Of a stretch of DNA of 64,000 bases, positions 44,973-56,753 are shown piece after piece. The translations under genes and the position numbers were made by a program. The notes below the pieces were generated by a model. The model was not told the DNA's origin and made no database searches. It worked only from the letters and a program-made list of their open reading frames with translations. Every line of letters begins with the position of its first letter. The first letter of the stretch is position 1. Source of the stretch: Gnetum montanum (taxonomy: Eukaryota > Streptophyta > Gnetopsida > Gnetales > Gnetaceae); contig MNCI01001906.1 in assembly GCA_015680685.1 (NCBI GenBank), positions 1,239 through 65,238 of the forward strand. Reading direction: 5' to 3'.

Positions 44973-46850
44973 ATGTCTTTTTCTCACAGGCGTGATGATA
45001 CCAAACCTCAAATCCCTCAAGAATGTAAGGTGGTATATACTCATCTAGATAAGTACGTGCCTGATTTCACCTTCATCCTACATTAGGATGAACAATTATG
45101 ATGGCATGATATGGAAGGAAACATTGTAATGCCTCCCAATTGATTTGTGCCTATGATGTTGCTTCAAACTCTTAAGAAGTTGGGAATCCAAGATCTTCAA
45201 GAGGAGTACATTATGTATGATTATGACTATTGAGACTATTATTCCACTGAAACACAATGCAGGAGAGATCAACACCAGGAGAAGCACCATGAGTTTATGA
45301 AGGGAAAACGGTTCACCAATCCCTTGTTCTTGCTTAACCAAGATGAAAATGAGGGCCCTCCCTCTAGGGGCTCTCAACATAAGAATTCTCTACCCCTTGT
45401 TACTGGTGATGGGGGTGCAACCTTGAATATGTGGTCCACTATCAACAATCTAGGTTTAGGTAAAAATGCAGTCAAGCCAAGGGCTTGGATAAGCATCAAG
45501 ATGATAATAAAATTGATCAAAATGGTTATGACAATTGAAGGGAAGTTGGTAGATATCATGGTGGTGACAATCCTCCTCCCTCTTCATCCTCTTCATTTGC
45601 ATATTCTTCTTCCTCTTTTAGTTCTAAAAAACACTGCAAAAGGAACATTTATGATGGAGGTGAACAGTGGGACAATAATGATGATCACTAGGCCCACAAT
45701 GAATGAAGTGGTAATAGAGGACATCATCAGTGACAAAAAAATAATGATGATGATGAGCCTTTATTGGAAACTTGAAGCATGCTAAATATTGTAGAGGCTG
45801 TAAAAATTCCAACTAGGCATGTAAAAGATAGTCAGCTTAGATGGGTTGATATAAATAATATTCCCAAATTTGAGGGGGGATATAATTCTGATCCACAGAC
45901 ACATCTTCAAGCTTTTTAGGATGCTTGTGCCTTACAAAATATTGAAAAATATTGGTAGAAATTAAATCTATTTTCTAGGACACTCATCAAGAAAGCAGAA
46001 AGCTGGTACTAGTCCTTGGAGCCAGAATCTATCTGCGAGTTGAGTACAATACTTGAGCTATTTAATGATAAGTATCAGATGTACTCTAGAGTGTCAAATT
46101 TGAGAAGGTAGATCCAAGGATGGAAGTAAGGAAACCATGAACCCTTGGACGCTGCCATGGGTAGATACTATTATATTATACACAGATGCCCTAGCCATGG
46201 TTATTCTCAAAGGGAACAACTTTTCCATATCATAGATGGACTTAGATTAGAAATGAGGAGAACTCTTGGGGTCTATGCCCAAGGGAGACTATTAGAACTT
46301 AGAGCCTATCAGATTCAAAGGCTAATTGAGCAAGTAGCAAAAGAAGAAGGAGAATTGAGGAAATGTGAAAGTGCAGTGGAATATAATAGGGATCCCTCCA
46401 TTAGAAAGAGGGAAGTTCGATTTTGTGACAGTGAAGAGGAATCATCACTTGATGAAGTGGTAAACAAAAAGATCTTATTGATCCAAAAATCTATGTCTAA
46501 AATTTTTGCTAAGGTGGATAAAATGTGGTATTTGTTAGATGAAAAATTCCAAACTACTTTGAAAATTGTCAAAGAATCATGAGAGCAGAGTAGTGATCAT
46601 AACTACAAGAGGTGAAAAGAAGTTAAACATGCCTACCAAAGGGGTAAGGACAAGGGCAAGATTGGTGCAGTACATGAAGTTGTAGAAATTACGTTAGATG
46701 ATAATGGTGGGTGTGACATCTGCCAATACGAACATCCTACGGGATGTTGTTCCAAAAGAATATGGGGTGTATGCTCTAAATTCATGACTAGCAAGGAGGC
46801 AAGCACCCAAAAGGTTGCCTTATTCTTAAGGAAATCCTAGACAATTTCAT
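44973..46850 (+). pseudogene. gag of element C (decayed)
   Basis: Start ATG at 44973 (MSFSHRRDD), matching the starts in B and F. The N-terminal domain contains YVPDFTFIL (near 45060). A low-complexity linker with Met/Ile/Asp runs lies at 45297-45785. The capsid core is at 45830-46330 and a helical region at 46145-46582 (RRTLGVYAQGRLLEL). The zinc-knuckle-like CDICQYEHPTGCCS at about 46711-46755 has CX2CX3HX3C spacing. Stops interrupt several parts. Confidence 0.75.
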
Positions 46851-47399
46851 TGGCAACAACAATATTATCCAAGTAGATCTCCATCACAACCATATGAGTA
46901 ATATTAATAGTGATACTAACCATAGTTATGGGGGATAACACCACCAAGGAAATAATACCCTTACAGGCAACCAGATCCATATGGGTATTACTTTTAGCAA
47001 CCCTTGTCTCCACATGACTCGTCCAGTCATGTTTCTTCTTTCCAATATCATTACCATCCTTCTAAATACTATAGAGCTCATTCTCCATATTCTAGGAGGG
47101 ATGCCATATTTTTTCCTTATCCTCCTCTTGTTTTTGCACCTATTCCTCCACCCTTAATGTAACTACTACCTATCCCATCTATGCAAGGTGAAATTCCAGC
47201 CTAGCTACAACAGCAAAATGCTACCAGGGCTGTTAATCTATAAATGGTTCAGCAACCGAGGGGTTTGGAACCTCATGCTTGTAAAAGACCATTCTTTCAA
47301 CCCAACAGTCCTACTAAGCCCTCACAGACTTAGACGGTTGATCACCTTACTCCTACTTCACCCTCTATAAATTGTTTCATCAAGTCCCCTTTAAACCAA

Positions 47400-47815
47400 A
47401 TGTTGCTCAAAATCGGTATTGTTATGCTTATTCATGTTGTATCTAATTGGATCCAAGATGGCAACCTTCCTAGGAAATTAGCTAATCCTGGGAGTCCTCT
47501 TATCTATCTGTAGATTTTTGGGAATGAACTATTTAAGGAACTTCTTGATTTAGGATCTAGTGTGAACTTGATTTCTCATGAGATGTACATTGCTTGGAAC
47601 CTATTACCTCTCAAGAGAAGCAACATCAAATTGGAATTGATAGACTAGTCCATCATTGTTCCATTGGGACTAGTCGAAGACATTGTAAGCACCATTTGTG
47701 GATGATCTTATCTTGCTAATTTCCTAGTAATCAAGGTTGAAAACTACAAGAGGGATTTTTCAATCATTATAGAAAGGGCATGGTTAAGCTTTGTTGATGC
47801 AGGAATGAACATGTG
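47400..47815 (+). pseudogene. Protease region of element C
   Basis: The site reads ELLDLGSSVNLIS (near 47550), with D-L-G in place of D-S-G, a form also found in element D and usual in Athila-like elements. It is followed by LPLKRSNIKLELID and VPLGLVEDIVSTICG. Two stops lie in the region. Confidence 0.7.
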
Positions 47816-48029
47816 AGATCTTTCCCTAGAGATATCAAAGGAAAATGCATTTGGAAAGATTGAGAAGAGACGAGTTCCATGCATTACATACAACAATACT
47901 GGGTGCAATAACGTGCAAAAGCTTTAGTCCATGAAATAAGCATCTATTTTTGAATGCAAGCAATGTGCACACAAAGTAGATGTTCAAAGGTGTCTGTATG
48001 TAGTAGCCACAAAACAAGAGGACAACCTA

Positions 48030-49690
48030 TTGCTGACTACTAATTTTGACAGTAGCATAATATGCATGGAACTTACTAAGAGCTTGCCATGCACGTATGT
48101 CATAGGAATGGATGAACTAGAGCAAGTTCATCACCAACTCTTTGATGATGAATATGTTGATACCAATTGGGAAGAGTTGGAGATCCCTCAGAATTTTAAA
48201 CAAGAGCCCTTAGAGTTGAAAACTTTACCTGCCAGCCTACAATATGCATTTTTGAAAACTGGTAAGCCAGTCATATTTAATGTCAACCTTGCTCCTAAGC
48301 AAAAAGAAAAATTATTGAAAGTGGTCAACAAATGGCCAACAACCTGTACTTGGTCATATTCTGATTTCACTAGAATTGATCCATAGATAAGCCATCATTG
48401 CATTTACACTAATCCATCCATAAAGCCAAGGAGGAAACCACAATGGCAGTTGAACCTAAAATCTAAGCAAATTATCAAATAGGAGATTGAGTAACTCCTT
48501 AAGGTAGGGTTCATCTACCCCATTGTGGATAGTGAGTGGGTCAGCCTACTTGTGAGAGTGCCAAAGAGAGGTGGCAAATGGTGAGGTTGTATCAACTTCA
48601 AGTTGTTAAACATGGCAACATTCAAAGATCATTTTCCATTTTTGTTCATGGATCAGGTGTTGGACACCATATTTAGGCATTGCTATTATAGTTTTCTAGA
48701 TGGTTATAGTGGCTATAACCAAATCTAGATTGCACCAAAAGATTAGGCCAAAACAACATTCACAAGTCCTTGGGGGACCTTTGGGTATTGTAAGATGCCT
48801 TTTGATCTATGTAATGTCTCTACCACTTTTCAACGCTTGGTCTTAAGTATCTTTCAATAGTAAATAGGTAGTAGAGTGGAAGTCTTCATGGATGAATTCT
48901 CCACTTATGATGCTACATTCAAGCAAGCCTTAGACTACCTTGAACAAGTACTAAAAAGATGTGTGGAGAAAAATTTACAACTCAATTAGCAAAAGTGCCA
49001 TCTCATGGTCTAAGAGGGCATTGTATTGGGAATCAAATTTGTAGGAAGGAATTAAGGTAGATCCCAAAAAGATAAGGATCATCCAAGGAATTACCCATCA
49101 ACTAGAAACTATCAAAGATGTTCGGTCATTACTTGGACACATTGGTTACTATTGGTGATTCATAGAGAATTTCTCTAAGATTACAAAACTATTAGTCGAG
49201 CTGACAAAGAAAGATGCTCTTTTCATCTAGACCAAGAAATGTGAAAACACATTTCAAAGCCTCAAGCAGAAGCTTGTAGAGACTCCAATTCTATGAGCAC
49301 CTAACTGGCCCAGATCATTGCATATCATGATGGATGCATCTAACTATGCCTTGGGAGCTATGCTTATGTAGTTGGATGATAAGAAACATCCATATTACAT
49401 TCATTGAGCTAGTCAACATTATGGATGCATTCTTGAATTGCACCACCACGAAAAAGAATTGATGGAAGTGGTGTATGCTCTAGAAACTTTTAGGCACTAT
49501 GTTCTTGGATATAAAGTGTATGTGCACATTGATCATAGTGCAATTCACTTCCTCATGAACAAGCCAATGATGAGCCCTCATGTTATATAGTTGCTGATGA
49601 TCTCTCAAGAGTTTCATCTTACAATGATAGATCAAATGGACATTGAGAATGAAATTGTTGATGACTTGTCTCAGTTATGCTAGGATAACA
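48030..49690 (+). pseudogene. Reverse transcriptase and RNase H of element C (decayed)
   Basis: The 118-codon linker block 48030-48386 is open (SSIICMELTKSLPCTY, then EYVDTNWEELEIP). The palm follows at 48540-48780 (FLDGYSGYNQI). The active-site motif at about 48875 is FMDE instead of FMDD, as in element A. The connection region at 48900-49310 is frameshifted. RNase H is at 49320-49690 (HIDHSAIHFLMNKP near 49530). There are many stops. Confidence 0.78.
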
Positions 49691-49839
49691 AAGAGGAGGA
49701 GAGTCTACTCTTTGATCAATTTGCCAATGAACTCCTCTTTTTTTCTACAATAAATGAACAAATGCCTATAGAACTAAAATGGTATGATGGAATCCTCACT
49801 TATCTTCTTACCCAGGAGATGCCACAAGATTTGGACCAT

Positions 49840-51060
49840 AGGAAGAAAAAATAGTTTCTTCATCGAGCTAAGCACTTCATAGAAATCAATAGATACCATT
49901 ACAAGGTATGTGTTGATGTCTTGGTTCGCTGGTGTGTACCTGATGTAGATCAATTGCATGTTCTCCATGATGCTCATGAAGGCCCTTGTGGAGGCCACTA
50001 TGCTAGAAGATGCATGGCGATAAAAATCCTAATGGTAGGATACTATTGGCCCATAATCTTCAGGGATGCTCACCAATTTATCTGATCCTTTGAATGTTGT
50101 CAATGAGATGGTGGGAGGACCACATGAATGGAGGATCCTCAACAATGAATTCAACCACTGGAATCCTTTGACATATGGGGCGTAGATTTTATAGGTCCCA
50201 TCACACCCATGTCCAATAGGAAGCATACATAATCATTGTCGTTGACTATTGTACCAATTAGATAGAAGTAGTAGCCATCACTGATTATACATAATCCACT
50301 ATTACTTGATTTGTATAACAAAATGTTGTGAATAGGTTTGGGGTGCCACATGCACTGATTTTTAACAATGGAATCCATTTTATATGTGCCACATTTCAAA
50401 AAACTCATGTAATTCTTGGGGGTTGAACATAAATTAACAACTTATCAACCCCAAGCTAATGGTAGAGTAGAGGTGACTACCAGGGAGATTACAAAGATTC
50501 TAATAAGAACTATTAGCAAATATAAGAGAGATTGGAGCACAAAACTAAATGATGCCCTTTGGGCCTACTGCTTAACATGGAAACTCCCTGTTGGCTACTC
50601 TCCCTATGAGTTGGTGTACAAAAAATTCCAANNNNNNNNNNNNNNNNNNNNNNNNNNNNNNNNNNNNNNNNNNNNNNNNNNNNNNNNNNNNNNNNNNNNN
50701 NNNNNNNNNNNNNNNNNNNNNNNNNNNNNNNNAAGAAGAAGAAGAAAAAACAGACTGATCAACCTTAATGTGCTAGAAAAAAATTGATTGGTAGCCCTAT
50801 CTTTGAGTGAAGCACAAAAGACATTCAATAAATAACATCATGATCTTAGAATATGAAAGTAAAATTTCAACTGGGAAATAAGGTTCTTTATTGAAATCTC
50901 ACACACATACCTCAAAAAACCAAATTTCGAATGTTGTGGGAGGGGCCTTATATAATTAATGAATCCTTTCCTTCTGGGATCATAATCATATAAAAACTTG
51001 AAAGCCCAAACAAAAAGTACTTGGTCAACATCCAACAAATAAAGCCTTTCCATGAGCCCA
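49840..51060 (+). pseudogene. Integrase of element C (decayed, contains gap)
   Basis: The zinc-binding region is at about 49960-50110. In the core the first Asp is kept (VVDYCTN), the second has become Asn (FNNGIHF), and the catalytic Glu region (QANGRVEVTTREI) sits at 50449-50490. It continues to the typical LWAYCLTWKLPVGYSPYELVY before the N gap at 50632. The C-terminal tail resumes at 50733-51060. Confidence 0.75.
50632..50732. other. Assembly gap
   Basis: 101 unresolved bases inside the integrase of element C. Confidence 0.99.
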
Positions 51061-52676
51061 AGTAAAACAGTGCAACAAATACATCAGTGGATGGATAACT
51101 ATGCTTAATCTTTTAGATCTCCTCCTTCCAACCTATTTGTGGGGGAGAGGTCCATCCATGCTAATCATTTACGTGGCTCTTTTTTTTTTCTATTTTTTTG
51201 TTTTACACATTTTTGTCTTTGCAAATTATTTATTTTACACCTTTTCGATTTTAAAACTTCTTCCTATTTTACACCATTGTTAGTACATTTAAATCTTTCT
51301 TGAATATTTTACACTTATATATTTTACTTTATTTTTCTAATTTTTGTTAATAAACGTGCTTTGTGCTAATAGGACATAGTGGTGCTATAGCTATTACTAA
51401 TGGTGGTTTTTGCTTAATGTTTTGTTTGCTAATGTTTGGTTTCTATTTTTGGATTTTTGTACCAATGGCTAAGTCATGGTTGCTTTTTCATGGAATAGGC
51501 AATGAGTCCATGACATCCACTCATGCACAAACTCTATGGGTTTCCTTGTTTTGGAAATTTGAGGTTCCTTTTCATTAAATAAACTTTTAATAAATTTGTG
51601 ACTTTGGTAGTTTCTAGAATTCAAAAGGATTTAAAGGTTTGCACAAGGCGTGACTTCAAGTAGACTTAATACTCTTTGTACTCTTCTACTTGCTCAAGTG
51701 CATGACTATTTTAATAGGCTTCTTACCATTGGGTGTTGACTAATAACAAGAAGTTAGATAAAGTTTTTGCATGGTGTGGTTCCCATCCAAAAAGAAAAGA
51801 AAAACAAAAACAAAATAACATAGAAAAATAACATGGTGTGATGGAAATTCAAAGCTCATCCCTTAGATAAATAAACAGGCTACAAGCACAGGTTATGGGA
51901 CTAGAAAGACATGTACCCATGCCTGAAGGTCCCCTTTAACTAAAGCCCTCTCTTACTTCCTGGTTCTCTTTTCTTCTCTTTATGGAATGGTGGTTATTCT
52001 GTGGGAGCACTTTTGTGTCTTGAGGAGATGGATTGATCTTGGAGTGGTGATGCGAAGTCACTGAAAGCGGTTGATTTTGGTCTAGACTAAGGATGGATCT
52101 TCTTAGGTCATTTAAACATAAAATCTACAAGGGACTTCTTATGACCTCAATTTAGAATTCCATTCCACCTTCTCCATCATCCATCTATGCTGCCTGTAAC
52201 TCACCTCACTGCCGGTGTCCATGTTCTTGATTTGGAATCTTTGTTTTACATGCTTGAATTCTTTGGTAGAATCTTCCAGGATCCTTGACTTCCATCAACC
52301 ATTAATTTCCTATGAGGCCCATAGAATCCTTACATTGAGATTATGCAAAGGGCAAACAAGGCATGTTCCTACCACGGGGAGGACCCACTTGCATATCTCT
52401 TGGTTGGGTTTGTTAAGCACCTTATCCTTAGGCATTCTTGCAACTAGAATCTTTCATACATTCATCTTCTACATTAAGCCATGTGCTCCTTTACATATTT
52501 TGTTAGATACACACATCCTTTATCAAATTTTTGAATTTTTGAGCTTTTAAAGATCCTCTTTAATGATTTCATCATATTCTTGGCTTTTCTAGGACTCTAT
52601 GGAATCCAAATTCATTCAAAAATTCCTTAGTGTTTTTCAAGATATTCAAGTTTGAGAATTTTGTCTACAAGCTCTA
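51061..52676 (+). other. Non-coding spacer of element C
   Basis: Homologous to the spacer of element B (24150-25720) and free of a conserved frame. A T-rich run lies at 51178-51205 and an A-rich run at 51792-51830. Confidence 0.6.
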
Positions 52677-53212
52677 TATATGGGGCCCTATTGATGGAGT
52701 TGATGCATATACAAGGCCCTATATACATGACCCCATCGACATAGTGAAAAAATAGTATAAATATGCATGATTCTCCTTTGAAATTTTCACATTTTCTCAC
52801 AAACTCCAAGAAATGTTTTCAAATTTTTAAAGCCCAAAACCTTCTAGAGCCCATAACTTCTTAACCATTTATCCAAATCACTTCATTCTTAGACCTTATA
52901 GCTATCGGAGGTAAGCTCTTAGTTGTGGAGGCCACAAATGTGCCATTTTTTATAGAAAAGTTTTTTCCATTTTTTCTAACTCCCACAAAGGTTTAACTCA
53001 AAATCAACATTTAAACACTAAATTATATAGTTAAATTCTTTCAACAAGCTTTGGTGACACTTATAATGACAATTAATCAATCAAATAATAATAAATATCA
53101 ATCTACCATGGTCAAACCTTAGCCAAGTGTAACTAATTGACAAGATAAGGTACTCAAAATATTCAAAGTTACATGTTATATCTACTAATCCATGGATGTG
53201 TTGTAACTACAA
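52677..53212 (+). promoter_or_regulatory. Internal promoter block and leader intron of element C
   Basis: Repeats at 52680-52742 (GGGGCCCTATTGATGG, GACCCCATCGACATAG) precede a TATA box AGTATAAATATG (core 52756-52763). A donor GGAG|GTAAGC follows 148 bp on (intron starts 52911). The 302-bp intron ends just before the ATG at 53213. The acceptor AG itself is mutated in this copy (CTACAA). Spacing matches B and F within two bases. Confidence 0.55.
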
Positions 53213-55592
53213 ATGGCACTAAAAGGGAAGCACATGTAGGAAGGAGGATCATCTCAACAAAGGGAGAAACGACCAAGAACGGGAAGGGGCCAAGAACAAG
53301 CTGAAGAAGAACCACTTGTAACCCATGCCATAGGTCCTCTTAGGGAAGAGGCTGAGGTGGAATCTATTCGTCAGATTCTAGAACCAGTAGTAGCAATAGA
53401 GCATTCCCACTAGGATGAGGCACCAACTTAGCAAGAAAATCTTAAGGTGGCCTTGACATCAAATCAAATCAAGGGAGGTCCAAAAAATAGTACTCCAAGA
53501 GTTAAAATTTGGCCCTTTCATGGAGCAAGCACCTAAAGAAGTATAGGACCAATTGAAGGCCTCTCCCATGTGGCTAATTATCACTTCCACCAGGGCATGG
53601 TACATGGCAGAGGCATTCTTATTCTAGAACAATAGGAAGGCTAGTTCAATGATCAAAATCAAGGACATATTAGTGTCCTACTTAGTGCAAGCCATTGCTA
53701 AGGTGTTGGGTTGCTAGAAACAAGGGTGAATCTCACTAAGATTCCAATGCAAGTGGACCCTAGCATCAAAAAGGAATGAATGTGATGGTGCTATGATGTT
53801 GAGCACAAGGAGTTTGGTGTGCTTACACTAGAAGAAAGGATCCACTACAAGATTGCGACCTTTCACCTCAACCCTATGGTGAGGCCTAACAAGATCATCG
53901 CCTTTTCTACCCATGCATGCACTATTCTAAGTGGGAGATTCCCTATGAACCTTCCATATTCAATCTATTTAGAGATGGAGAAGCAATTTAAAGAGAATGA
54001 ATGTGGAAGGAAGGCACTACTTTTTCCATGCCTCATTAAAAAACTCTATCGGAGAGGAGGGAGAGTCTGTTATACAAATGATGCTATTAGGCATGCTTTG
54101 ATTGCTAATTGGGCAAAGATGATGAAAGATAAAATGCCTGCAATGATCATTCAAGAAGAGGAGCAACAACCACCACCTCCACCTATCACTCAAATAACTA
54201 TGCCAGACATTGTTACAATAGTCTAATGGTTGCATGAATACTGAGAATGGTTCTTGAGCAAACAAGAGTAACGAGCAGGCACGAGTGGTGGAGACCCATC
54301 TATGTATCGGCTAACAATGAGTCACATAATGAGGTGGCTTGAATAGTCAGCTTGATGGAGGAAGGTGGATTTATTTTCTCAGTCCAATGAGCACGGTTGT
54401 CCATGAGATCAAATCTTAGTGCTAGAGAGGTCATGGTATTTCTTGTAGAATAGCAACCATTCCCAGAAATCTCTGGGAATGCTATGACCTTCTCAGTGTG
54501 CTTGGAGGAGGGTGAGAGGGCAAAAATGCTAGTGATGTAGCACCAAGGATAGGAGACAATAGCAGAGATGGTTGCTGATAGAATTTCTGAAACACTCAAT
54601 GCACCTACAGTGTCTGTGCCAAATGTCACTACACTTAAGGATGTGTAGAAATCCATAGGAACCATAAGTAGTAGATTAAGTGTAGCACAACATGAAGAAC
54701 TACTGGACCGACTGGTGGGAATCGAGCAACCACTTCTAGATGTTTTCAATCTTTTGGATCATATCATTGCAACCCAATTGGAGCTATTGGAGGCAAGGAA
54801 AAAAAAATCATCTTAGAAGGACAACTTGAAATGGCCAAGGAGCTGAATGAATGCTTAGCTTCTGAAATTGCTAAATTAAAAGCCCAAATTGCTAACCTTG
54901 CATTTCTCAACTTGACATTGACAAGAGATGAAGCTCTTGAATTGCTTCACACTAGACTGAAAGGGGTTGAGGGTGCGATGGAGATAGTAGTGTTCTACTA
55001 ATCCTTGGTAGAGGCTACACAACATAAAATTTAGAAGACCTTGGATCTAACCTACTAGGAGAATTTACAATTGATTGTAGAGAACCATTGCCTATGAAAT
55101 TTTGATGAGCATAAACAAAAGTTGATCAACTTTATCCATCAACAACAGGAGATAGCCAGAGTGAACATAGAGCTAAGGAGATTGGTAGCTAAAAATAGAA
55201 ACCTCTTCATGGAGGAGATTTGTGCCCATTTCTAGAAGACTAGAATAGAGGTAGTTGCCTGGAAATTAGAGGCTCTCAAATTTAAGAGAGTTAAGGATCA
55301 TTATAGAGATTAGGTTGGTCTATAGAAAGAAATTAATGAAAAACACATCTAGTTGGTGAAGGAAAAAGTAAATGAAACCCTCCAGCAACTCCAGCAAGGA
55401 AGAGAATTATGGCAGCCTATTGTTGATGGGATAGATGCCTACAATAAAGTAAAATCCACATTAAGGAGTTACAGATTGAGGAGATGATAGAATACATGGA
55501 GCTTGCCAATCTTTGATATGCAAATGTGGTTACAAATTGAGGAGATGACAGAATACATGGAGCTTGCCAATCTTCGATATGCAAATCTAGTT
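53213..55592 (+). pseudogene. Envelope-position ORF of element C, coiled-coil C-terminus (decayed)
   Basis: Begins ATG at 53213 (MALKGKH, then a stop). An Arg/Glu-rich N-terminal part follows (53280-53400). The middle domain at 53819-54226 is open for 135 codons (HLNPMVRPNKIIAF, then FKENECGRKALLFPCLIKKL and CYTNDAIRHALIANW), in the style of the plant putative transposon-protein domain. A Pro-rich spacer (EEEQQPPPPP) comes next. From about 54790 to 55590 a long helical, Glu/Lys/Leu-rich part is likely coiled coil (LNECLASEIAKLKAQIANL). Stops are scattered. It is cut at about 55590. No membrane segment is obvious, so a true envelope role is doubtful. Confidence 0.55.
55471..55592 (+). repeat. 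61-bp tandem duplication in the 3' ORF of element C
   Basis: Units 55471-55531 and 55532-55592 are near-identical. Element B has a single copy at the matching place (about 21310-21370). The element's similarity to B ends with the second unit. Confidence 0.75.
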
Positions 55593-56404
55593 AATGAATT
55601 CATAGTAAAAAAAAAAAAAGCTTCTAGGATAGAGCCTCAAACTATTCATAAGATTAGAATTAGATGTGGTTAAGCTCTCTTCCTGCATGCTTGTGATATA
55701 GGGATTTTGATAATTTAATACAAGGAACATATTCAAAAATAGCCACAATTTGAAGCTCCACATTTAACAACATTGGAGGTACGAAGGTAGATATGAGAGA
55801 AGCTTTAAGGCTTTGCCTTAATGTTCATATATCGATAACTTAGATGTCGTGTAAGAAGAAAGTTATAGGGCTAGAAAAAGTGGGTAATAAAGTCAGGTAA
55901 AGCAAGAAAGAAAGAGACTTAGCCATCCATTTTAACTAGGTCTAGGCTTACTCATGGTGGTAATGCTAAATTTCCTCTAAGGGATAGATACCAAAGGAAC
56001 ATAGTCCTATGAAACCTTAGAGCATGATCCAAGTACACTTATTCAATTTCAGGGTGTGTTGGAACTCTAAAATAATTATAATATAATACACCCTAAGATA
56101 TATTATCCAATTAGAACTTTATAACTTATCATTACCTACCAAAATTGAATCTATGACTTGGAGCTTTCAAATTAAGAGTCTTACTACTAGGCTAACACTT
56201 ATTCATTTCTTTAGAATTCTCTTATTAATAAAGTTCCTTTACATTTCCTTTTGCATTTTTCCTATCATGTTTAATACACGTCATGTTGAATATAATGTAT
56301 ATTTGACATTCTCCATGATATTTAGGAACATGATATCAAAATTTTCTAAAGAAAAACATTTAATTAATTAAAGTACAAATAAATCTCAACCCTTATTTTT
56401 ATTT
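55593..56404. other. Unassigned sequence between element C and a gypsy relic
   Basis: A poly(A) run of 13 at 55608-55620, then AT-rich DNA with no supportable gene. Confidence 0.45.
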
Positions 56405-56570
56405 CTTTAACTTTCAGAAAGTCTTATGATGTCTACCTGGATACTTTTGTTAAAGATTTTGAATGAATACTCATGAATGTTGGAAAATTAGTGGCTTATG
56501 CTTCCACTAAGCTTAAGCCTCATGAAGTTAAATATTTAGATCATGATATAAAATTTGGAGATTTTATTTT
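56405..56570 (+). pseudogene. RNase H relic of a different (chromovirus-like) gypsy element
   Basis: The plus-strand reading gives YDVYLDTFVKDFE, then GKLVAYASTKLKPHEVKYLDHDIKF. This follows the RNase H wording of Tekay/CRM-like chromoviruses (the A-Y-A-S-x-x-L-K-P-H-E block), not that of the Athila-like copies here. The catalytic region is decayed and only about 50 codons remain. It lies about 180 bp from the 3' LTR of element D. Confidence 0.6.
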
Positions 56571-56753
56571 TACATTAAATATTTCTAGGTAGTTCCTTGT
56601 TTATGTATGTGCGATAGATAAATTACATGGAATAAAGCTTATAGCCTCTATGGCTTGAATAGAAAGAGAAAATTAATTTCTAATATTAAGAATTTATTTA
56701 AAGTTGATAAGAGTTTGTGTTAGGATTCTCTAGATATTTTTTGGAAGGATGGC

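Larger units (their letters stand above)
43859..55592 (+). mobile_element. Element C: Athila/Tat-type gypsy retrotransposon, 3'-truncated
   Basis: The only plus-strand member of the family here, opposite in direction to A, F, B and D. It has 5' LTR, primer site, gag, protease, reverse transcriptase, RNase H, integrase (with an assembly gap), spacer, internal promoter block, leader intron and 3' ORF. Similarity to element B ends at about 55590, within the coiled-coil part, so the tract and 3' LTR are missing. A poly(A) run of 13 follows shortly after (55608). It sits beside a copia remnant. Confidence 0.88.
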
